From: an uncultured Lachnospiraceae bacterium
Lineage (GTDB): Bacteria > Bacillota > Clostridia > Lachnospirales > Lachnospiraceae
Direction of reading: 5' to 3'
Length of the DNA stretch: 51,441 bases
Assembly (NCBI GenBank): GCA_900317555.1
Contig: ONHF01000018.1
Coordinates: forward strand, 1 to 51,441
Shown here: positions 26,386 through 35,455 of the stretch, one piece after another
Layout of the letters: each line of letters begins with the position of its first letter
Numbering within the stretch: position 1 is the first letter of the stretch
Notes under the pieces: generated by a model
Told to the model about the DNA's origin: nothing
Database searches by the model: none
The model's input: only the letters and a program-made list of their open reading frames with translations
Translations under genes and position numbers: made by a program

Positions 26386-27258
26386 ATGGATACTTCTCTT
26401 TTTCATGGAAATATGGTAACGGCGAGGCGGATCATTTACACGCCGTCTGTTTTTGCGAAGAATACGCTCCTGTATCTGCAGGAAACCGGCGCGCTGCAGG
26501 CAAGGAAGCCGCATACAAGTGCAAGGAAGAATCTGCCGTCATTTTTGTTTTTCATTGTGCGTTCCGGCGAAGGGACGCTGACTTTTCAGGGAAACACCTA
26601 CGCGCTGCGGCGCGGCGACTGTATCTTTCTCGACTGCAGTGAAGGCTATTCGCACACAACTTCGGAAAATCTGTGGGAACTGGAGTGGGTGCACTTTTCC
26701 GGCAGGACAATGCGGGAAATTTACGGGAAATATATGGAACGCGGAGGAAGTCCTGTCTTTCACCCGGACACACTGGACGCATATCTGGGGTGTCTGTCTT
26801 CTCTTTACGCTCTTGCTGCTTCAGAGGATTACATCCGGGATATGCGGATCAACGAGAAACTCTCCGCTCTTCTGTCTCTGATTATGGAGGAAAGCTGGCA
26901 TCCCGAAAACGCGGCAGGCAAAACGGCGGCCGTCTCCCTGAAACGGCAGAGTGTGCGCGAGGTGAAGGAGGACCTTGATCTTCACTATGCCGAAGAGATC
27001 CGGCTGGACGATCTTGCAAGAAAATACGGGTTCAACAAATTTTATCTGACGAGAGTTTTCCGCGAGCAGTATGGCATCAGTATCGTTTCGTATCTGCATC
27101 ATGTGCGGATCACGAAGGCCAAGCAGCTGCTGCGGTTTTCGGGCAAAACCGTCGAGGAAATCAGCAGCATGGTCGGCATTTCCGACGCGAATTACTTTTC
27201 GCGCCTGTTCCGGAAAATTGAAGGAATGTCGCCGCTCGAGTACCGGAGCCTGTGGTGA
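26386..27258 (+). CDS. AraC-family transcriptional regulator with cupin sensor
   Basis: The regulator has 290 residues. Residues about 20-110 form a cupin-like sensor (RSGEGTLTFQG, LRRGDCIFLDC). Residues about 185-288 contain two HTH units (IRLDDLARKYGFNKFYLTRVFRE and VEEISSMVGISDANYFSRLFRK), with the usual SPLEYR end. AGGAGG lies 7 bases before the ATG. It is divergent from gmd, so it may sense a sugar and control the glycopolymer operon, although AraC regulators of this type often serve sugar-utilisation genes instead. Confidence 0.93.
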   Translation: MDTSLFHGNMVTARRIIYTPSVFAKNTLLYLQETGALQARKPHTSARKNLPSFLFFIVRSGEGTLTFQGNTYALRRGDCIFLDCSEGYSHTTSENLWELEWVHFSGRTMREIYGKYMERGGSPVFHPDTLDAYLGCLSSLYALAASEDYIRDMRINEKLSALLSLIMEESWHPENAAGKTAAVSLKRQSVREVKEDLDLHYAEEIRLDDLARKYGFNKFYLTRVFREQYGISIVSYLHHVRITKAKQLLRFSGKTVEEISSMVGISDANYFSRLFRKIEGMSPLEYRSLW

Positions 27259-27362
27259 AGGGCTGCGTCTGCTGCCTTCCGGCGGCTCCGCTGTGATGAA
27301 AGCTGCGCCAGCCGTTGGCTGCGCGGCGTTTACTCAGGTGCCTGCAGGAGATTCTGCGGCGG

Positions 27363-28286
27363 TTATTTCCGCGCCTTCCGCAGGCCGCGCAGCGCCTCCG
27401 CTTCCTTTGCCCGCCACGGGCTGGTCAGGAACGTGAGATCATCCCTGCTCGTAAGCTGCGCGATGTCTTTTTTCTCCAGAACCGATCCGGGGTGAAACAG
27501 AATTTCGAGATTCCTGCCACGTTTTTCCGCTGCCTTTTCCGCGTCTGCAAGGAGCGGCTTTACATTCGAAAGGCACATGTGCCCGGACAGCATGACGCCG
27601 ATGAAATCATAGCTTTGCAGGATCGCGCGCAATTCGGGATAGCGCTTTTCGTTTCTGCGCGCAAGAAAGTTCAGAACCAGCACTTTGACTTTGTTAAGTG
27701 CCGTGAGATCATGAATTTCCTTCCGGTGCGCTTTATACAGCGCTGTATTCTCCCGCGGTACGCGGATGAACGTCACTTTCCAGTTCTCTTCCCGGATAAG
27801 ATCACAGAGTGCGTCAAAAAAGACCGGCAGCATCTGATAATGGACATGCGCGTCGAGACGGAGGCCGCCTTCGGGGCATGTTCTGCCATCATCCATCTGA
27901 CAGAAATCCGCACCGAAATAGGGCAGACACCGCGTGATCTGCGCCTTCATCTCCTTCTTAATCTCCTGATAGTAGCTTTGACGGATAAACGGATTGCAGG
28001 ACGCGAAAAGCAGCTTTCCGAACGAAACACGGAAGATGCCGCTGCTGTCCGTCAGATGCGGTATTTCTACTGCCGGCGTAAGGGCTTTCCCTTCGACCAG
28101 ATTCAGGTGAATCGTCAGCTGCAGGTCTTTGCGGACCGGGCGGACAAGTTCCATACATTCTTCAAGACACGGGCTGTTCGGCATGATACTGATGCCGTTT
28201 AGCACACCATGATGATAGCAGTCCAGAATCCGGCAGCTCTGCGCCGGAAAAAGTCCGTAGTCATCCGCGTGAAATTCAATTCTCAT
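27363..28286 (-). CDS. YdjC/ChbG-family carbohydrate deacetylase
   Basis: The protein has 307 residues from ATG 28286 (AAGGAG 10 bases before). The metal-binding HADDYG lies at 6-11, followed by later His motifs (IHLNLVEGK, DAHVHYQ). Family members remove N-acetyl groups from chito-oligosaccharides or similar glycans. The gene overlaps the GT2 gene by 11 bases and converges on the AraC gene. The long frame upstream to 28451 lies inside the GT2 gene and is not used. Cytoplasmic by sequence. Confidence 0.9.
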   Translation of the reverse strand: MRIEFHADDYGLFPAQSCRILDCYHHGVLNGISIMPNSPCLEECMELVRPVRKDLQLTIHLNLVEGKALTPAVEIPHLTDSSGIFRVSFGKLLFASCNPFIRQSYYQEIKKEMKAQITRCLPYFGADFCQMDDGRTCPEGGLRLDAHVHYQMLPVFFDALCDLIREENWKVTFIRVPRENTALYKAHRKEIHDLTALNKVKVLVLNFLARRNEKRYPELRAILQSYDFIGVMLSGHMCLSNVKPLLADAEKAAEKRGRNLEILFHPGSVLEKKDIAQLTSRDDLTFLTSPWRAKEAEALRGLRKARK

Positions 28287-29352
28287 AAGGGCTGCGCTCC
28301 TTTGGCGCCGCGGTTTTGCCGCCGGCTGCGCTGTTACCGGAGACTGCCGGGCCGGCGGACGCAGTGTCATGTCCGGCGGCGGCCGCACCTGCCGCCGTGT
28401 TCTCCGTCCTCTGCGCGATGATGTATCTGGGCCGCCCCAGCACTTCTTCATAAATTCTCGCGATGTAGTATCCGATCACGCCAAGACTCATCATGACAAT
28501 GCTGCCAATAAAAAGAAGCAGCAGAATAATCGTCGTCGCGCCGGGCACGGACCGCCCCAGAATATACGAACGCAGTGAGTCAATTCCCTGCAGAATCATC
28601 AGGATAAACATGATGATACCGAGCCATGTGACGATCTGCATCGGCAGCGTTGTAAACGAAGTGATGTTGAAGACCGCGTACCGGATCAGCGATTTCGTCG
28701 ACCATTTGGAACTGCCTGCTTCCCGCTCGTGCACTTCAAAAGGAACCGCGATCGTGCGGAAGCCGACCCACGAGGAAAGCGCGCGGAAAAACGCGTGCTT
28801 CTCGTTCATGTTTAAAAGCGCGTTTACGACGTTTCTGTCCAGAAGCTTGAAATCAGAAGCGTTGGACATGTCAATACCGGTCGCCGAACTGATGATTTTG
28901 TAGAAGGCTTTTGCCGCGAAAGAATGCAGCGCGGATTCCCTGCCGCGGTCCTTTTTGACGCCTTCAACTACATCGTATCCCTGCTGCCAGAGCCGGTACA
29001 TCTCGATCAGCTTTTCCGGCGGATGCTGCAGATCACAGTCCATGACAGCCGTGCATTCTCCCTTAGCCTGCGCAAGGCCCGCAAAAACAGCCGCTTCCTT
29101 GCCGAAGTTTCTCGAAAACCGGACACCGCGGATTCTGGGGTCCCCCGCTGCGGCAGCGCAGATTTCATCCCATGTCCCGTCTTTGGAGCCGTCGCTGACA
29201 AAGACAATTTCGAATGGGATTCCGGCCGCATCCAGAATCGAAGGGATCACTTTTGCGGTCTTAAACAGGGTTGCCTCCTCGTTATATGCGGGAAGCACAA
29301 CGGAAAGAAGGCCGGAGCGCTGTTTTGCCGTAGTTGCAGAATTCTCACGCAT
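28276..29352 (-). CDS. Glycosyltransferase family 2, bactoprenol-glucosyltransferase type
   Basis: The protein has 358 residues. A GT-A domain (VVLPAYNEE, SDGSKDGTW, metal-binding MDCDLQHPP) is followed by two C-terminal membrane spans (about 235-260 and 270-300), as in DPM1/GtrB/YkcC-like enzymes that load a sugar onto undecaprenyl phosphate. The last 45 residues or so are Ala/Gly/Thr-rich and unlike the family. The ribosome site is weak (GGTG). It may feed the GT-C type membrane enzymes found elsewhere in the window. Confidence 0.92.
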   Translation of the reverse strand: MRENSATTAKQRSGLLSVVLPAYNEEATLFKTAKVIPSILDAAGIPFEIVFVSDGSKDGTWDEICAAAAGDPRIRGVRFSRNFGKEAAVFAGLAQAKGECTAVMDCDLQHPPEKLIEMYRLWQQGYDVVEGVKKDRGRESALHSFAAKAFYKIISSATGIDMSNASDFKLLDRNVVNALLNMNEKHAFFRALSSWVGFRTIAVPFEVHEREAGSSKWSTKSLIRYAVFNITSFTTLPMQIVTWLGIIMFILMILQGIDSLRSYILGRSVPGATTIILLLLFIGSIVMMSLGVIGYYIARIYEEVLGRPRYIIAQRTENTAAGAAAAGHDTASAGPAVSGNSAAGGKTAAPKERSPYEN

Positions 29353-29356
29353 GCGT

Positions 29357-30250
29357 TTACACCATGATTGTCATTCCTCTGGGAATGACCTCGATCGACG
29401 CGTCCTGATACTGACCGCCGAACTCACCGTCTACCGTCCAGTTCACGGGCTTATCCGTCCGGAAGCGGACATGACTCGTCTGGAACACCTTGACGTACTC
29501 GTTATCTACCCTGCCCTTGCTCAGAGACTGCAGGATGCCGTTCAGTGAAAGCAGGTCTCTTGGTGCGGAAACCAGAACGACCTCAAAAACGCCGTCGCTC
29601 AGATTCGCTTTCTCGAGAATCGGCGACTGCACGCCGCCGACAGAGGTTGAATTCGTAACGCCGCAGAAAACATAATCTCCCTCTTCGGTCACGCCGTCAT
29701 GCTCGATTTTCGCGTGAACCTGATAGGAAAGATTTCCGGGCAGCGTTCCGATGATGTTGAGGACGTAGGCGCCGTATCCGAAGATGTTCTTGATGTTCTG
29801 TGGTGTCGTATAGCTGACTTCGGTGAACGCGCCGAAGCCGGCCACGTAATTGAAATACTGATGCTGCAGCTTCCCGAGGTCATACTGCATGGTCTTACTC
29901 CCGGCAATGACTTCGCAAAGCTGCTCCGTTGTCAGTTTGCCGTTGATATTGCGGGAAAAATCATTGGTGCTGCCGCTCGGGATATAGCCGATCGGCGTTG
30001 TGTTGCCGCACTTTTTCATGGCATTGACAAGGTGGTTGAGCGTCCCGTCGCCGCCGCTGCAGACAATTTCGTCAAAACGGCTGCCGGCCTTTGGAATAAT
30101 CGCCTCCGAAGTCAGGCCTTCACCCGGAATCAGCGGGTAAACGGTCACTTCACAGCCCAGAATGGAAAGCTTTTCAATGATCGCCGGCAGGTGGCTGCGG
30201 GAGCTGTTCTGCCCTGAAACCATGTTGGCGATAAGAAGGATTTTTTTCAT
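29357..30250 (-). CDS. Diacylglycerol kinase family lipid kinase (DagK/YegS type)
   Basis: The lipid/sphingosine kinase-like protein has 297 residues. The nucleotide loop is SGGDGTLNH, with PSGSTNDFSR following, and the C-terminal beta-sandwich ends in a NWTVDGE block. These enzymes phosphorylate diacylglycerol or related lipids at the inner membrane face. GAGG lies 5 bases before the ATG; the gene follows queA by 15 bases and precedes the GT2 gene by 4. Confidence 0.92.
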   Translation of the reverse strand: MKKILLIANMVSGQNSSRSHLPAIIEKLSILGCEVTVYPLIPGEGLTSEAIIPKAGSRFDEIVCSGGDGTLNHLVNAMKKCGNTTPIGYIPSGSTNDFSRNINGKLTTEQLCEVIAGSKTMQYDLGKLQHQYFNYVAGFGAFTEVSYTTPQNIKNIFGYGAYVLNIIGTLPGNLSYQVHAKIEHDGVTEEGDYVFCGVTNSTSVGGVQSPILEKANLSDGVFEVVLVSAPRDLLSLNGILQSLSKGRVDNEYVKVFQTSHVRFRTDKPVNWTVDGEFGGQYQDASIEVIPRGMTIMV

Positions 30251-30265
30251 GGCATCCTCATGATC

Positions 30266-31351
30266 TCAATGCAGGTATGTGGCGTCGCCAAAAGAAAAGA
30301 ATCTGTACCTCTCCTCAACGGCGGTCTGATACGCGTGCAGAATATTCTCTCTGCCCGCGAAAGCGGACACCAGCATGATCAGCGTCGATTCCGGAAGATG
30401 GAAGTTGGTGATCAGCCCGTCCATTACCTTGAACTTATAGCCGGGATAGATGAAGATCGAGGTATTGTCTGATCCCGCGTGTATGATGCCGTTCTCGTCC
30501 GCCGCGCTCTCCACGGTGCGGCAGCTGGTCGTGCCGACACAGATGACGCGTCTGCCAGCAGCCTTCGTGCTGTTGATCAGATCCGCGACTTTCGGCGTAA
30601 CATTGTACCACTCCGTATGCATGTGGTGTTTGGTCACATCATCCACTTTCACCGGACGAAAAGTTCCGAGACCGACATGGAGCGTCACATACGCGAGGTT
30701 TACGCCCTTATCCTGAATTCTCTGCAGAAGTTCCTTCGTGAAGTGCAGTCCCGCTGTCGGTGCTGCGGCGCTGCCGTCGAATTTCGCGTAAACGGTATTA
30801 TACATGCCGGGATCCTGCAGCTTGTGTGTAATATACGGAGGAAGCGGCATTTCTCCGAGCCGGTCCAGCACTTCTTCCCAGATTCCGTCATAGTGGAATT
30901 TCACCAGCCGGTCGCCGTCGTCGATGATGTCCAGAATTTCCGCAGTCAGACTCCCGTCGCCAAAGGTGACTTTTGCGCCCGGACGAAGCTTCTTGCCGGG
31001 CTTTACCAGCGTTTCCCAGGTATCTTCGGTCCTGCGGTTCAAAAGCAGAATCTCGACATTCGCTCCGGTATCCGCCTTGGTTCCAAGGAGCCTTGCCGGG
31101 ATAACCTTGGTGTCGTTGAGCACCAGTGTCTCGCCGGGTTCAAGGTAATCAATGATGTCATGGAAAACCCTGTGCTCAAGTGCGCCGGTTTTTCTGTCAA
31201 TAACCATCATGCGGCAGTTATCCCGCTGCATCATGGGGTCCTGCGCGATCAGTTCCTTCGGCAGGTCAAAATAATAATCTTTCGTAGCATAACCAACCGG
31301 AACGGAATGCTCTTCCGTTCCGGCTTTGTTCTGCATCTGTTCTTCTGACAT
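30266..31351 (-). CDS. queA: S-adenosylmethionine:tRNA ribosyltransferase-isomerase
   Basis: This enzyme makes epoxyqueuosine in tRNA by transferring the ribosyl part of SAM to preQ1. The 361-residue length is about right; an acidic 20-residue N-terminal lead is extra. Family blocks are [28 protein letters not shown] and [17 protein letters not shown] chose ATG 31351 with AAGAAG upstream; ATG 31366 is also in frame but lacks a site. Confidence 0.95.
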   Translation of the reverse strand: MSEEQMQNKAGTEEHSVPVGYATKDYYFDLPKELIAQDPMMQRDNCRMMVIDRKTGALEHRVFHDIIDYLEPGETLVLNDTKVIPARLLGTKADTGANVEILLLNRRTEDTWETLVKPGKKLRPGAKVTFGDGSLTAEILDIIDDGDRLVKFHYDGIWEEVLDRLGEMPLPPYITHKLQDPGMYNTVYAKFDGSAAAPTAGLHFTKELLQRIQDKGVNLAYVTLHVGLGTFRPVKVDDVTKHHMHTEWYNVTPKVADLINSTKAAGRRVICVGTTSCRTVESAADENGIIHAGSDNTSIFIYPGYKFKVMDGLITNFHLPESTLIMLVSAFAGRENILHAYQTAVEERYRFFSFGDATYLH

Positions 31352-31419
31352 AATAGCTTCTTTCATGATGTAAAGAGTGCCCGCCGCCTGCAAGGACCGG
31401 GCGCCGGGCAGTCTTAAGC

Positions 31420-32868
31420 TTATTCGTTTCTAAGAGACGCTTCCCGCAGGAATGCCTTGTATCCTTTGAACGCTTCGTAAATGTCCGCCTTGCTCGTTGC
31501 CTCCGACGGCGCGTGCATGTTCAGAACCGGTACGCCGCTGTCAATGACGTTCATGCCATACCGCGCGAGAATGTACGCGATGGTTCCGCCGCCGCCGACA
31601 TCGACCTTGCCAAGCTCTGCCGTCTGCGTAATGACGCCTTCCTGATCGAAGATCGCGCGAAGATGCGCGATGTATTCCGCGCTTGCGTCATTGGAACCGC
31701 TCTTGCCGCGGGAACCCGTGAATTTGTTGAACACCATGCCTCTGCCGAGGTAAGCGGTATTTTTCTCCTCAAAACACTGCGCCCATGAAGGATCAAACGC
31801 GCTCGAAACATCGGAGCTGAGCATATCCGAATTCGCAAGGCATCTGCGCAGGGAAAGTTCACTGTACTGGCCTGCGAGATTCATAACCTCGGCAAGCGCG
31901 TTCTCAAAGAAGTGCGACTGCATGCCTGTCGCGCCGACGCTTCCGATCTCTTCCTTATCGACGAGCAGCGTGACGCTGGTTCTCCTGGGCATCTCGACAG
32001 CAAGCTGCGCCCGGAAAGAAGGATACGCGCAGACTCTGTCATCCTGTCCGTAGCCGAGAATCATGCTGCGGTCAAAGCCGGCGTCTCTGGCCTTGCCTGC
32101 AGGAACCACCTCAAGCTCCGCGGACTCAAAGTCATCTTCCTTAATACCGTACTTCTCTTCGAGCAGCTGCAGCAGTGCTTTCTTGACTGCGTCCGCAGCG
32201 AGTTTCTTCTCGTCGTCAAATTTATCCTGTACGGTAAGGGGCTTTGTCTTCGCGTCAATGATGATCGGCTTGTTGCCGATGATCAGGTCGAGGGCTTCGC
32301 CTTCAATGACTTCGGACGCTTTCTTCTGCATCTGATCCTGTGCAAGATGGATCAGAAGATCCGATACGAAAAACACCGGATCGTCCTCATCCTCGCCTAC
32401 GGAAAGGACAACGGTTTCGCCGTCCTTCTTCACAATGACGCCGTGCAGCGCAAGCGGGCGGGCAACAAACTGATATTTCTTGATGCCGCCGTAATAGTGT
32501 GTATCCAGATAACCGAAGCCGCCTTTTTCGTACAGCGGATTCTGTTTGACATCCATTCTGGGGCTGTCGATGTGCGCTCCCAGAATGTTCAGGCCGTTTT
32601 CCATCGGCTCCGTACCGATCTGGAACAGCACAATGGACTTGTTCATCCACGCGCAGTAAACCTTATCGCCGGGCTTTAACTCTTTCTTCTGCTTGACAGC
32701 CTCGCAAAGCTCGACATAGCCGGCCTTTGCCGCCTCGTTGACAAATGTGTCAACGCATTCGCGCTCTGTCTTGTTGTCCGAAATAAACTGACGATACTCA
32801 TCCGCAAACGAAAGGCACGCTTTCTGTGTGTCCAGATCATAAGTTGTCCATGCGTTCAATCGTTCCAT
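31420..32868 (-). CDS. M18 family aminopeptidase
   Basis: The metallopeptidase has 482 residues and removes acidic or neutral N-terminal residues in the cytoplasm. Zinc-site motifs are [22 protein letters not shown] and the C-terminal [18 protein letters not shown] 32868 has GGAG somewhat far upstream (12 bases); a TTG at 32895 is a poor alternative. Full length for the family. Confidence 0.93.
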   Translation of the reverse strand: MERLNAWTTYDLDTQKACLSFADEYRQFISDNKTERECVDTFVNEAAKAGYVELCEAVKQKKELKPGDKVYCAWMNKSIVLFQIGTEPMENGLNILGAHIDSPRMDVKQNPLYEKGGFGYLDTHYYGGIKKYQFVARPLALHGVIVKKDGETVVLSVGEDEDDPVFFVSDLLIHLAQDQMQKKASEVIEGEALDLIIGNKPIIIDAKTKPLTVQDKFDDEKKLAADAVKKALLQLLEEKYGIKEDDFESAELEVVPAGKARDAGFDRSMILGYGQDDRVCAYPSFRAQLAVEMPRRTSVTLLVDKEEIGSVGATGMQSHFFENALAEVMNLAGQYSELSLRRCLANSDMLSSDVSSAFDPSWAQCFEEKNTAYLGRGMVFNKFTGSRGKSGSNDASAEYIAHLRAIFDQEGVITQTAELGKVDVGGGGTIAYILARYGMNVIDSGVPVLNMHAPSEATSKADIYEAFKGYKAFLREASLRNE

Positions 32869-32875
32869 GCTAAAA

Positions 32876-33568
32876 TTATTCTCCTTCCTCTTCAATCACC
32901 GGAAGCAGGTTCTCTTCCTGCACCGGCCGGGCCGTGATCACGGCCGGTTCTGTCTGTTTTGCCGCCGATGTATCAGCGTCCTCTCCGGCATCCAAAGACT
33001 CCGCCTTGTCCATTTGTTTCTGATCCCACTGATATTTCGGCACATATTCGGAATCAAAGTCCGAAAGCTGCTTCTCATACTCCTTTGTCTGCGCGAAGCC
33101 GTGATAAACAGCAATCTGATACAGCTGTTCGGTCTGCAGGTACAAAGAGTCCGTGACAATCACGTTTCTGCGTACAAGATCTCCGCTCCTGCTGTAATTG
33201 ACGGGGTCCTGCGTTCTCGTAACCTGATATGTCTTCTCCGGAAGCCGGTATCCGTCCGGAAGAAGTCCCTTCTCCAGAAAATCGGAATACGAATCCGCAA
33301 AATATCCGTGATCAAGAAAAGCTGCCACCGCATTCTTCGTATATCTGCCGGCGAGAATATCTCCGGAAGCCGCGCTCTTTAATCCGGAGCGCACGCTTTT
33401 GTACGCCGTGTCGCCGCAGTTCGATTTGTCACTGTAAATTATCAGCAGGGCATCCTTCACGGTAAGCTGTGTAGCCGCGTTTGCGTTCATCGGCAACAGC
33501 GTTCCGGCTACGCACAGGGCAGCCGTAAGTAACAGCGCTGCCAGTTTTCCGGGCATCTTTCCTTTCAT
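32876..33568 (-). CDS. Secreted protein, unknown function
   Basis: The protein has 230 residues with a clear signal peptide (1-29; LAALLLTAALCVAGTLLP core and ANA-A cleavage site). The mature part starts with TQLTVKDALLIIYSDKSNCGD and is mostly charged and helical, ending in an acidic tail (about 190-230). I recognise no family. AAGGA lies 6 bases before ATG 33568. It is followed after 7 bases by the M18 aminopeptidase gene and has its own candidate promoter. Confidence 0.8.
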   Translation of the reverse strand: MKGKMPGKLAALLLTAALCVAGTLLPMNANAATQLTVKDALLIIYSDKSNCGDTAYKSVRSGLKSAASGDILAGRYTKNAVAAFLDHGYFADSYSDFLEKGLLPDGYRLPEKTYQVTRTQDPVNYSRSGDLVRRNVIVTDSLYLQTEQLYQIAVYHGFAQTKEYEKQLSDFDSEYVPKYQWDQKQMDKAESLDAGEDADTSAAKQTEPAVITARPVQEENLLPVIEEEGE

Positions 33569-33627
33569 AAGATTTCCTTTCCGGATGACGTCCCGGCCGG
33601 CTCGTTCTGCAGCCGGCATTGTCACCA

Positions 33628-33646
33628 CTACAATATGATTGTAGCA
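33628..33646 (-). promoter_or_regulatory. Extended -10 promoter overlapping a perfect palindrome
   Basis: On the minus strand TGCTACAAT (33646-33638) is an extended -10 box. Its TACAAT lies in one arm of a perfect inverted repeat, CTACAAT (33628-33634) and ATTGTAG (33638-33644), separated by ATG. The leader to the secreted-protein gene would be about 60 bases. A repressor binding the palindrome would block the promoter; this is inference. Confidence 0.4.
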
Positions 33647-33697
33647 TGAAGCCGGAAGAATAATCATCAACAAAAAAGGAAAACTGTCCCCCGGAAA

Positions 33698-35431
33698 TTA
33701 CTTTTCTCCGCGAAGCGGCGGTAAAACACCTCTTTCCACCAGCTCCTGCCTCGGCACCGCGGTAACGGAGCGTTTTCCGTAAAACGCTGCCGACGAAACG
33801 TTGTTAAAGTTGTCCGGGTCGCCGATTTCCGCCATGCACATGAACGGTCCCTGCTCGTTGTTCATCTCCGGCACCAGAACGTCGCCGGTGTCGTCACTTT
33901 GCAGAATCGAGAGTTTCTCTTCCATCTGCCTTGTGTAGTCGGAAAGCTGTCCGCTTTTCCAGAACGTATAGCAGGTATAGTCAACGCTGCCTCCGATCAG
34001 GTGTTTTCCGAAGATTGCGCAGAGTACCAGTGCTCCGAAAAACATCAACATGTTTAGTACATGCTGCCGCGTGGCGAAGCCCGCGTAAGCTACCTGCTGC
34101 CGCGCCGCGAAGCACGCGTAAGCGTCCTGCTGCCGCGCTGCGGAACCCGCGTAAGCTACCTGCTGCCGCGCTGCGGAGCCCGCGCGGTGTGCTGCGCGAT
34201 CCGCGCGCCGCCTCAGCGCGCACCCCGCATAAGACAAAGCAACAACCAGCATGAACAGCGTCACAAAATATTCCGTATCCGGAACCCCGCCGGATACATC
34301 TACAGCGGAGTATACCTCCGGGGCATACACACCGGCTGCGATAAGGAAGCAGAGAACCGCGACGGTAACCGGATGCCGCAGAAACGCCCGCAGCCGCGGC
34401 AGGCCCTTTACGCCGCACACGCCCGGCGTCAACTGATCCGGCACAGCGCCCGCTGCCGGTATAGATCCCGCTGACGAGGCGATGACTGCCGGCGAGGCCT
34501 CCCCGCACGCGTCATAGCCTTCCGCCGCAAACCCAAGCGTAATCGGGAGCAGCAGGATCAGAGGTCTTGCCCGCAGGAAATACCCGGCGCCGCGGACTGC
34601 GCAGACCTTGATGGAATTAACAATGACCATCACAATGCCGGCTGCGCCGCGGCTTCCGAACCCTTCGCCGCCACGCACTTTGTTGCCCGGCGCCGCCGCC
34701 GAAACAGCAAAGCCCGCAAGCATAAGCGCAAGAGGCAGCAGAATCAGGAGACACCGGCGACTCATCCGTCCGTCTGCCGCCGCATACAGAATCAGCAGCA
34801 GGGTCAGCTCCAGTGAAAGTACTATCGCCGGATAACTCGCGCCGCCAAGATATGCCATCAGAAGGCACATGCCGGCGAGGTATTTGTTTTGACCGGTCTG
34901 AAGAAACCGGTCTGCAAAGACGGCGCTGACCATCGCCGCGCAGTACGGTATCAGGTAGTGCGCGACGCTCGTATACCAGAAAATGCCTCCGCGCATATAG
35001 GGCATGTACTGTATCGCAAGAATGGACAGGAGCGAAAAGATCGTTACGAACGCCGACCGGCTGATCCGCATCACCCGTGTCAGGAAGTGATACAGGAAAT
35101 ACCCTGTGCCGATACAGAACATGGCAACCGCAAGGAGCGGTACAATCGTATAAAGCCTTTCACCAAACACGCTCGGCTCGATGCAGAACAGGAAGATGGA
35201 CGCCCACGTCCCCTGCCATGTGTACCATTTGGAGACAATTTCTCCCGCGATATTCGAAAGGGCGCCTGCAATGCCGGTGCCGTCCCGGAGCGCCTGCATG
35301 ACATGCGCCCCGTATCCAAGATCGTCCCCGGTCGCATGGCCGAACGGCGCGATCAGAATGATCGGGATCAGCGTCAAAACAAACAGCGCCACACTGATAA
35401 CCGCCGGCAGCCGCAGTGAATTTTTCTTCAT
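33698..35431 (-). CDS. Polytopic membrane protein, DUF6056-like
   Basis: The protein has 577 residues and about ten to eleven membrane spans. The first external loop carries GHATGDDLGYG, the acidic pattern seen in DUF6056 and GT-C type membrane proteins. The C-terminal 110 residues or so form a soluble external domain (NNEQGPFMCMAEIGDPDNFNN). Residues about 410-465 are an unusual Ala/Arg/Gln-rich cytoplasmic insertion built from 11-residue repeats. AAGGAG lies 6 bases before the ATG. A role in surface glycan synthesis is likely but unproven. Confidence 0.8.
   Translation of the reverse strand: MKKNSLRLPAVISVALFVLTLIPIILIAPFGHATGDDLGYGAHVMQALRDGTGIAGALSNIAGEIVSKWYTWQGTWASIFLFCIEPSVFGERLYTIVPLLAVAMFCIGTGYFLYHFLTRVMRISRSAFVTIFSLLSILAIQYMPYMRGGIFWYTSVAHYLIPYCAAMVSAVFADRFLQTGQNKYLAGMCLLMAYLGGASYPAIVLSLELTLLLILYAAADGRMSRRCLLILLPLALMLAGFAVSAAAPGNKVRGGEGFGSRGAAGIVMVIVNSIKVCAVRGAGYFLRARPLILLLPITLGFAAEGYDACGEASPAVIASSAGSIPAAGAVPDQLTPGVCGVKGLPRLRAFLRHPVTVAVLCFLIAAGVYAPEVYSAVDVSGGVPDTEYFVTLFMLVVALSYAGCALRRRADRAAHRAGSAARQQVAYAGSAARQQDAYACFAARQQVAYAGFATRQHVLNMLMFFGALVLCAIFGKHLIGGSVDYTCYTFWKSGQLSDYTRQMEEKLSILQSDDTGDVLVPEMNNEQGPFMCMAEIGDPDNFNNVSSAAFYGKRSVTAVPRQELVERGVLPPLRGEK
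34062..34187 (-). repeat. In-frame 33-base tandem repeat (minisatellite)
   Basis: Three full 33-base units (34062-34094, 34095-34127, 34128-34160) and a partial fourth lie head to tail. They encode 11-residue units of the type AGSAARQQVAY in the membrane protein. The period is a multiple of three, so copy changes would keep the frame. Confidence 0.88.
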
Positions 35432-35455
35432 CTGTTTCTCCTTGCGGCTTATTGC

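Noticed and set aside
27259-27362. Terminator between the convergent AraC and YdjC-type genes
   Set aside because: An imperfect GC-rich hairpin is present but no T-run follows on either strand.
34062-34187. CRISPR array
   Set aside because: The 33-base units are back to back without spacers and lie inside a coding frame.
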